This document shows positions 58,747 through 64,000 of a stretch of 64,000 nt of DNA, piece by piece. The DNA is from Bog-756 sp963734395. GTDB lineage: Bacteria; Actinomycetota; Acidimicrobiia; Acidimicrobiales; RAAP-2. The first letter of the stretch is position 1. Every line of letters begins with the position of its first letter. Both the position numbers and the translations under genes were made by a program. Below the pieces are notes generated by a model that saw only the letters and a list, made by a program, of their open reading frames with translations, did no database searches and was not told the origin of the DNA. The stretch spans positions 41,430-105,429 of the forward strand of contig CAVTGY010000005.1 in assembly GCA_963734395.1 (NCBI GenBank), read 5' to 3'.

Positions 58747-59201
58747 GATGAAGGGCGACTTGCTCTCTGCGTTGAACCGACCGGAGCTACGCGTCTGAGC
58801 TTGCGGTAACGGGCTGCCGACCTCAGCCTTATCAGTTCGTTTCAAGGGGACGAACGGGAGGGTGTTAGACGGGCCTTGGCGACCTGAGCTGCAACGATGG
58901 CGGTTTGAGAAGACCCCGGACGACAGCTAGCGGCGCGAGTTGTAGGACATTTTGTAGGACAGAGCTCCACAGGCGACCCCAGCGAATTGCTGCCAAAGGT
59001 TCTCAAGTGAACAGGGCCGTTTCTTGCCAGCTCGATGCGAGCTATCGAGATTTCCTACCCGGCGACAGACCGGTGTCCTAAGCGCGGTCCGATGCGGATC
59101 GAAGACCGCCGGGCGCACGGAAGGGACCCGAAAGGCCGCAGTTGAGTCCCATGAACCGCCCTCGTGGTTCTCCCACCAGCGCTGACCAGTTGAACCTGGG
59201 A

Positions 59202-59216
59202 ACTACCGGTGGTAGT
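59202..59216. promoter_or_regulatory. Palindrome 1 upstream of the metal operon (ACTACC-GGT-GGTAGT)
   Basis: Perfect 15-bp dyad 57 bases upstream of the first gene of the operon. Arms of the TAC...GTA kind suit BlaI/CopY/MecI winged-helix repressors, and one is encoded at 61128. Its centre lies 19 bp from that of palindrome 2, so two dimers could bind side by side. Confidence 0.55.
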
Positions 59217-59219
59217 AAT

Positions 59220-59236
59220 TACGACGAGTTGTCGTA
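59220..59236. promoter_or_regulatory. Palindrome 2 upstream of the metal operon (TACGAC-GAGTT-GTCGTA)
   Basis: Perfect six-base arms around five bases, 37 bases upstream of ATG 59274. Its right half GTCGTAGT reads ACTACGAC on the other strand, similar to the ACTACC arm of palindrome 1, so both may be sites for the same repressor. Confidence 0.55.
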
Positions 59237-59273
59237 GTGCTGACCAAGTCCCTTCTCAGAGAGCGGGTGGGAG

Positions 59274-60292
59274 ATGGCCGTTGCCGACGTGAAGGACAGC
59301 ACCGAGAAGGCGCACATTGCGGTCACAGACGGACAGCGCGGGCCGTCAGCCAGCCGCCCAGGGATCTGCAGCGGACATTTCGACTGGTATTGGCCACCGT
59401 GTGGCTGCTGGACGCAGTGCTACAGCTCCAGCCCTTCATGTTCACCCGTGGATCCAGCGGGTTCAGCGGGATGTTGAACGGACTGGCTTCGGGAAACCCC
59501 GCCTTCCTCCACGGCGCCGTTACCTGGAACGCCTCGAACGTCTACCACCAACCGATCCTGACCGATGCGATCTTTGCCTCGATTCAGTTCCTGATCGCCT
59601 TTGGCCTCATCTACAAGAGAACATGCAAGCCCGCCTTGGTGCTCTCCATCGTCTGGGCTCTTGGGGTGTGGTGGTTCGGAGAATCCGCCGGTGAGATCTT
59701 CAAAGGGGGAGCCACCCCCTTTGGCGGAGGACCTGGAGGTGTGCTTTTCTACGCAGTTCTTGCCGTATTGCTGTGGCCGAGCGAAGGTTCCGACAGACCC
59801 TTCGTCGCGGCACGCACGGTTGGGGTGAACGCGGCCAAAGCCATCTGGGCTGTGGTGTGGGGAATCTTGGCCATATTGTCGGTGGTCGGATCGGGTCGCT
59901 CGCCCCAGGCGCTGCACGACCTGGTGGCCGGCCTCAACAACGGAGGGCAGCCCGGATGGCTCGCCCACATCGATCGTTCCTCCGAATCGCTCTTCCTTCA
60001 CCACGGGACGCTCATGGCGATCTTGCTGGCCATCGTCTGCGTCATCGTGGCGGGGGGGGTGTTCCTTCCTCAACCGTTTGCCCAAGCGGCCGTGGTTGTG
60101 GCCATCGTCGTGTTTGCGCTCATCTGGGTTGCCGTCGAGAACTTTGGGGGGATCCTTGCCGGCGGTGCGACTGACCCAAATTCCGGTCTCCTCGTCATTC
60201 TGCTGGCATTGATCTACTGGCCCTTGGCGACCAATCGAACGGTGACGGGGGACAACAAGCCGGTCTCGTTGACCACGACAAGGGAGGACTGA
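59274..60292 (+). CDS. Multi-pass membrane protein of the metal operon (one frameshift)
   Basis: ATG 59274 (MAVADVKDSTEKAHI). After a slip near 59365 the protein continues RTFRLVLATVWLLDAVLQLQPFMF and has about nine membrane helices, with ILTDAIFASIQFLIAFGLIY, WALGVWWFGESAGEIFKGGATPFGGGPGG and a C-terminal ALIYWPLA region. Acidic and Gly-rich loops face outside. I do not recognise a named family, but similar proteins accompany DUF5134 genes in actinobacteria. First gene after the tandem palindromes, so probably metal-induced. Confidence 0.65.
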
Positions 60293-60298
60293 TCCGCC

Positions 60299-60978
60299 AT
60301 GGCAATGTCAACACCTTCGTGGCTCTACTACCTCTTTGGCGTGCTGATGCTCGCCGTCGCCGCCTACTGCTTCACACTTCTGATCCTTTCGGTGCCGACA
60401 CACGCGACCCGCCGGCCGAGACGTCGAGATCTCCCACATCTTCATGGGAGTAGCCATGGCGGGCATGTTCGTTGGTCGATTGGGCCTTTGGCCGGAGCGC
60501 TGTCTGGGAGATCATTTTCGGGGCCCTCTTGATCTGGTTCCTGGTGGAGAGCATCCAGTCAGTGCGGACCTACGGTCTCCATCTTCCCCACGCAATGATC
60601 CACGCCATCATGAGTATCGCCATGCTCTTGATGTACTGGTTCCCAATGGGAGCGTCCGCTGGGGCCATGTCGATGTCGGCATCTACGACGGGACCGAAGC
60701 TCGATTCGGGAGTCGCCTTCGTGGTGGCTTTCATCCTCTTCGCGTCGGCAATCTTCACGCTGGCCTCTCCGAACAAGGGCGCGTCCCACTTCGGAAGCCA
60801 CGCACCGGCCTATGCCCTGGTTGGTGCAACCGGATCGGATCGCCCACAGGTTCGCCCCGAAGGGGGGAACGACGCCGCTGTTGTCGTCGACGAAATCGTT
60901 GCTACTCCGTGGCTGGTCGATCTCAGCCACGTCGTGATGTGCATCGCCATGGGCTTCATGCTTCTGCTCATGACCTAG
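60299..60978 (+). CDS. DUF5134-family membrane protein (frameshifted)
   Basis: MSTPSWLYYLFGVLMLAVAAYCFTLLI is the family start. After slips near 60420 and 60495, ISHIFMGVAMAGMFVGRLGLWP and WEIIFGALLIWFLVES follow, both typical. Histidine- and methionine-rich segments such as HLPHAMIHAIMSIAMLLMYWFPMG and a final HVVMCIAMGFMLLLM are suited to copper coordination within the membrane (inference). Seven bases after the preceding gene, it is in the same operon. Confidence 0.8.
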
Positions 60979-61106
60979 GAGCTGCGGTTGGCCGAGATGG
61001 GCACCGGATCAGCCCCTTGAAGCTCCGCTCGTGTCACGATTCAAAGGCCCGACCGGATGTGAAGGACAGTAGAATCCTCGGACACGGGACTCATGAGAGT
61101 GATCTG

Positions 61107-61117
61107 AAAGGAGGTGG
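61107..61117 (+). promoter_or_regulatory. Strong Shine-Dalgarno (AAAGGAGGTGG)
   Basis: Near-perfect anti-16S match ending 10 bases before ATG 61128. It decides the start of the regulator gene, and so includes its cysteine-rich N-terminus in the product. Confidence 0.75.
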
Positions 61118-61127
61118 TCTTCATCCA

Positions 61128-61565
61128 ATGAGTACGACCTCAGCATGTGCCAATCCGATGTGCTCATGTGATCCATGTGGCTGTGACGACTGTACGTGCG
61201 GTGTAGCCAGGCTTGGAGAGCTCGAGCGACGGGTGATGGAGATCCTCTGGGAGTCGGCAGATCGTGAGGTATCCGTGCGGGATGTCGCCGGTGAGCTTCC
61301 GGAGTACGCATACACGACCGTGGCCACGGTCCTCGATCGTCTCGTACACAAGGGAATGCTGACGCGGAGGATGGACGGGCGAGCGATTCGTTTCGCCGTC
61401 ATTGGCAGCAAGGGTGCCCACACGGCTGTCCTCATGCGCAAAGCACTGGGGGAGGACAGCGATCCCGATGCCGCATTGTCCTGCTTCGTGGAGGGCCTCT
61501 CCGATTCGGAAACATCAGCTCTGCGCCAGGCATTGAACCGACTCCAGCGCAAAGCGCGAGTGTAA
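61128..61565 (+). CDS. BlaI/MecI/CopY-family regulator with N-terminal Cys-rich metal motif
   Basis: Intact, 145 residues. Residues 7-25 (CANPMCSCDPCGCDDCTCG) contain seven cysteines in C-x-C and C-x2-C spacing. Then comes the BlaI winged helix: LERRVMEILWESADREVSVRDVAGEL, YTTVATVLDRLVHKGMLTRR. The dimer domain ends at ALNRLQRKARV. Enterococcal CopY senses Cu(I) with C-x-C-x4-C-x-C at its C-terminus; here a similar motif lies at the N-terminus. It probably represses the operon via the two palindromes and is released by Cu(I) or Zn(II) (inference). Confidence 0.87.
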   Translation: MSTTSACANPMCSCDPCGCDDCTCGVARLGELERRVMEILWESADREVSVRDVAGELPEYAYTTVATVLDRLVHKGMLTRRMDGRAIRFAVIGSKGAHTAVLMRKALGEDSDPDAALSCFVEGLSDSETSALRQALNRLQRKARV

Positions 61566-61586
61566 GGTGCATCGGGCGGATCCACC

Positions 61587-63889
61587 GTGGTGAACACGTT
61601 GGAGCCGACCAAGGTCTCGCTCTCCATCGGCGGAATGACCTGCGGGGCCTGTGCCGCCCTCGTCCAACGTCGACTCAATGAAATCGATGGCGTTGAGGCC
61701 AGCGTCAACTACGCATCCGAGCGGGCCACGGTGGCCATGCCTGCAGATGCATCGATTGACATGTTGGTCGATGCAGTGGAGTCCGCCGGCTACACCGCCG
61801 AACCGGTCGATGAAGGCTCACTTCTGGAGAAGTCGGATGAGATCGATCGTCGGGTTCACTCCTTGGGTCGGAGGCTGTTGGTCTCTGCGCTCCTGTTCAT
61901 GCCGCTCTGCGACCTGTCGCTCATCTTCTCGCTGATCCCGGTCACCCGGTTCCCGGGCTGGCAGTGGCTGATGGTCGTCCTAGCCGCACCGGTGCTGACC
62001 TGGGCCGCTTGGCCGTTCTACACCGCCGCATTCCGTGCCGCTCGCCATGGGACCTCGACCATGGACACCTTGGTGTCCCTGGGAATCCTGTCGGCCACGG
62101 GCTGGTCGCTGTACGCCATGTTCTGGCAGGACAAGGGCCGGGCCGTCCAGCCGGCGGTTGATGTGATCTTCCATCACGGAGGCGGGGCCATCTACATCGA
62201 CGTTGCCGCTGGAGTGACCACCTTCCTGCTCGCCGGACGCTACTTCGAGGCGTGGTCGAGGCGACGTACCGGGAATGCCCTGCGATCGCTCGCAGAAGTT
62301 GGTGCCCGTGACGTGGCCGTCGTCGATCTCGCCGGCAATGAGCGCCGGATACCCACCAGCCAACTCGTCGTGGGGGATCGGTTCGTCGTGCGACCCGGGG
62401 AGACGGTTGCCACCGATGGCGAAGTGACGGTGGGCCGGGCCGGGATCGATCGAAGCGTGATGACCGGCGAGTCCCTGCCGTTGGATGTCGTCCCGGGCGA
62501 CCAGGTGGTCGGTGGAACGATCGCAGTCGGCGGTCGCCTGGTGGTGCGGGCGACGAAGGTCGGAAGCGACACCCAGCTCGCCCACATGGTCCAACTGGTC
62601 GAGGACGCCCAAAACGAGAAGGCCGCAGTCCAGCGGCTCGCCGATCGGATCGCCAGTGTGTTTGTACCGGTGGTGATGGCGATCTCGTTCGTCACCCTCG
62701 CCACCTGGCTGCTGTTCGGTGGATCGAGGGAAGAGGCATTCAGCGCCGCCCTCTCGGTCTTGATCATCGCTTGCCCGTGCGCGCTGGGATTGGCCACGCC
62801 GACAGCCCTACTTGTTGCTACCGGTCGTGGCGCCAGCTTGGGGATCTTCTTCAAGGGCTACCAGGCACTCGAAGCCTCCCGACAGGTCGACACCGTCGTG
62901 CTCGACAAGACGGGAACCATCACCGAGGGAAATATGGCGGTCACGGACGTGGCCGGTGCCCCGGGGATATACCCGTTCCGAACTGCTGAAGTACGCCGGG
63001 GCACTGGAGCAGGCTTCTGAGCACCTGGTGGCTCGTGCCATCTGCTGCCGAAGCCAGGGACGAGCTTGGTGTACTCCCGGTCGTGGGGGACTTCGTTGCT
63101 CTGCCAGGGTTGGGAGCCAGAGGTGTCGTCGATGGTCGATCCATTGCCGTCGGGCGATCGGAAATCTTGTCCATTCCGGAGTCCGAGATTCCTGGTCCGC
63201 TTGTCCGTCGATGCGGAGAGTGGGAGGCGTTCGGACGCACGGCGGTACTCGTCAGCTGTGACAACACGGTCATCGGTGCTATCGCGGTGTCTGACACCGT
63301 CCGAGCCACAGCCAGGGATGCGGTCGATGAGCTCCGATCGATGGGGTTGCACTGCATACTTGTCACCGGGGACAACCAATCAACGGCAGATGCTGTTGCG
63401 GCATCTGTCGGAATTTCCGATGTCGTGGCGGGTGCGCTTCCCGCCGATAAGGTCGACCTGATCCACCGACTTCAAGAGGACGGTCATTCGGTGGCCATGG
63501 TCGGAGACGGGGTCAATGACGGGCCCGCACTGGTGTCAGCCGACCTAGGTCTCGCCGTCGGGTCCGGCACCGAGGTCGCCATCAACGCCGCCGACCTCAT
63601 TATTGTGAGAGACGACTTGCGGGTGGTTGCTACCGCCATCAGTCTGGCCCGCCGGACCCTGCGGACGATTCGAGGCAACCTGGCGTGGGCCTTCGGCTAC
63701 AACATTGCCGCCATCCCGCTCGCTGCCTGCGGACTCCTCAACCCGCTCATTGCCGGCGCGGCCATGGCGTTTTCGTCGGCTTTCGTCGTTTGGAATAGCG
63801 CTCGACTGCGGCACTTCCCCGATCCGGAGACGGGTCAGAAAGCAGAAGTACCCGAGTTATCGATCGGTGACCTGAAGATGAGCGCATGA
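61587..63889 (+). CDS. Copper/heavy-metal P1B-type ATPase, CopA-like (frameshifted)
   Basis: Exports soft metal ions using ATP. HMA domain: LSIGGMTCGACAALVQRRL (C-x2-C). The membrane metal site is IACPCALGLATPTALL (CPC). DKTGTITEGN holds the phosphorylated Asp, VMTGESLPLDV is the actuator TGES, and MVGDGVNDGPALVSADLGLAVGSGTEVA is the hinge. Breaks lie near 62985 and 63060. The usual SEHP motif reads S-E-H-L (63016-63027). GTG 61587; ~767 residues. The CPC motif and the operon favour Cu(I). Confidence 0.9.
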
Positions 63890-64000
63890 GATCGAACGAC
63901 ACCTGCTCTCCGGCCTCGCTCAGCTGCATGAAGGGCTCCCCGCGGCAAGTCCTGGTGGGAACCCACGCTGGCTTCTTCGGCGGGCGCGGCGGTCTTGCTC
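63886..64000 (+). CDS. Possible start of a further gene (partial)
   Basis: An ATG at 63886 overlaps the CopA stop (ATGA) and stays open to the window edge (MRSNDTCSPASLSC, 38 residues). The alternative frame without start (EIERHLLSGLAQLHEG) looks at least as protein-like. Too short to identify. Confidence 0.25.
   Translation, partial: MRSNDTCSPASLSCMKGSPRQVLVGTHAGFFGGRGGLA

Larger units (their letters stand above)
58747..59273. other. Gap between the accessory island and the metal-resistance operon
   Basis: 527 bases. A 10-bp direct repeat TTGTAGGACA occurs twice within 22 bases (about 58940-58962). The palindromes at 59202-59236 belong to the metal operon's promoter region. A leftward 63-residue frame (58927-59118) has no recognisable protein. 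No RNA gene was seen. Confidence 0.5.

Noticed and set aside
58927..59118. Small leftward protein (63 residues) near the island's right end
   Set aside because: No family resemblance and poor start context; it is explained by the tandem TTGTAGGACA stretch and chance.
1..64000. Programmed ribosomal frameshifting as the cause of the broken genes
   Set aside because: Breaks occur in many unrelated families, on both strands, without slippery heptamers or downstream structures, so sequence error is the simpler explanation.

Overview
The window is GC-rich, densely coded bacterial DNA. It looks like an actinobacterium, most likely an Acidimicrobiia-type lineage. This is an inference from the GC-rich codon usage with many GTG starts, an F420-dependent (LLM) oxidoreductase, a DUF5134 protein, a BlaI-type regulator, and secreted propeller repeats built on GGYWLVASDGG that I associate with Acidimicrobiia. 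There is no rRNA, CRISPR array, integrase or transposase. About two thirds of the genes are intact. The rest are interrupted by one or more single-base frameshifts that leave the protein readable in the next frame, as expected from an indel-rich assembly. Coordinates of such genes therefore span several reading frames.

Region 1 (1-8.2 kb, all minus strand) is a cell-surface glycan block: a GT39-type membrane glycosyltransferase (cut by the window edge), a GT4 and a GT2 glycosyltransferase, a DUF6875 protein, a CsaB-like polysaccharide pyruvyl transferase and a secreted glycosidase-like protein ending in propeller repeats. Region 2 (8.5-16.8 kb) is a tightly overlapping seven-gene operon (acyl-CoA synthetase, a fused gamma-delta subunit, alpha and beta subunits of a 2-oxoacid:ferredoxin oxidoreductase, D-2-hydroxyacid dehydrogenase, TIM-barrel epimerase, Gfo/Idh/MocA oxidoreductase). 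It is divergent from a TetR regulator and a cupin. Three copies of one 13-bp operator-like palindrome sit at the two promoters, so this looks like one regulated catabolic unit.

Region 3 (16.8-48.6 kb) is mixed metabolism and transport: a lipoprotein alpha/beta hydrolase, HAD phosphatase, amidohydrolase, truncated haemoglobin, YceH, TMEM175, DUF1810, aldo/keto reductase, secreted GH31 and GH65 glycosidases, MFS exporters, glutaminase, LLM oxidoreductase, XRE regulator, ABC exporter, D-Ala-D-Ala carboxypeptidase and EamA transporter.

Region 4 (48.7-58.9 kb) is accessory. A 43-bp direct repeat matching the 3' half of a tRNA-Arg lies at 48.70 and 52.87 kb and brackets a LysR regulator, an MFS transporter and a TauE/SafE permease. 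To its right is a lower-GC island with a SIR2-SLOG protein (ThsA-like), a DprA-like protein and a ComF-like phosphoribosyltransferase (a ShosTA-like pair), in one apparent operon, flanked by two uncharacterised genes. This is the best candidate for a new anti-phage configuration. Region 5 (59.2-64 kb) is a copper/heavy-metal resistance operon: tandem palindromes, a membrane protein, DUF5134, a BlaI/CopY-family regulator with a cysteine-rich N-terminus, and a CopA-type P1B ATPase.
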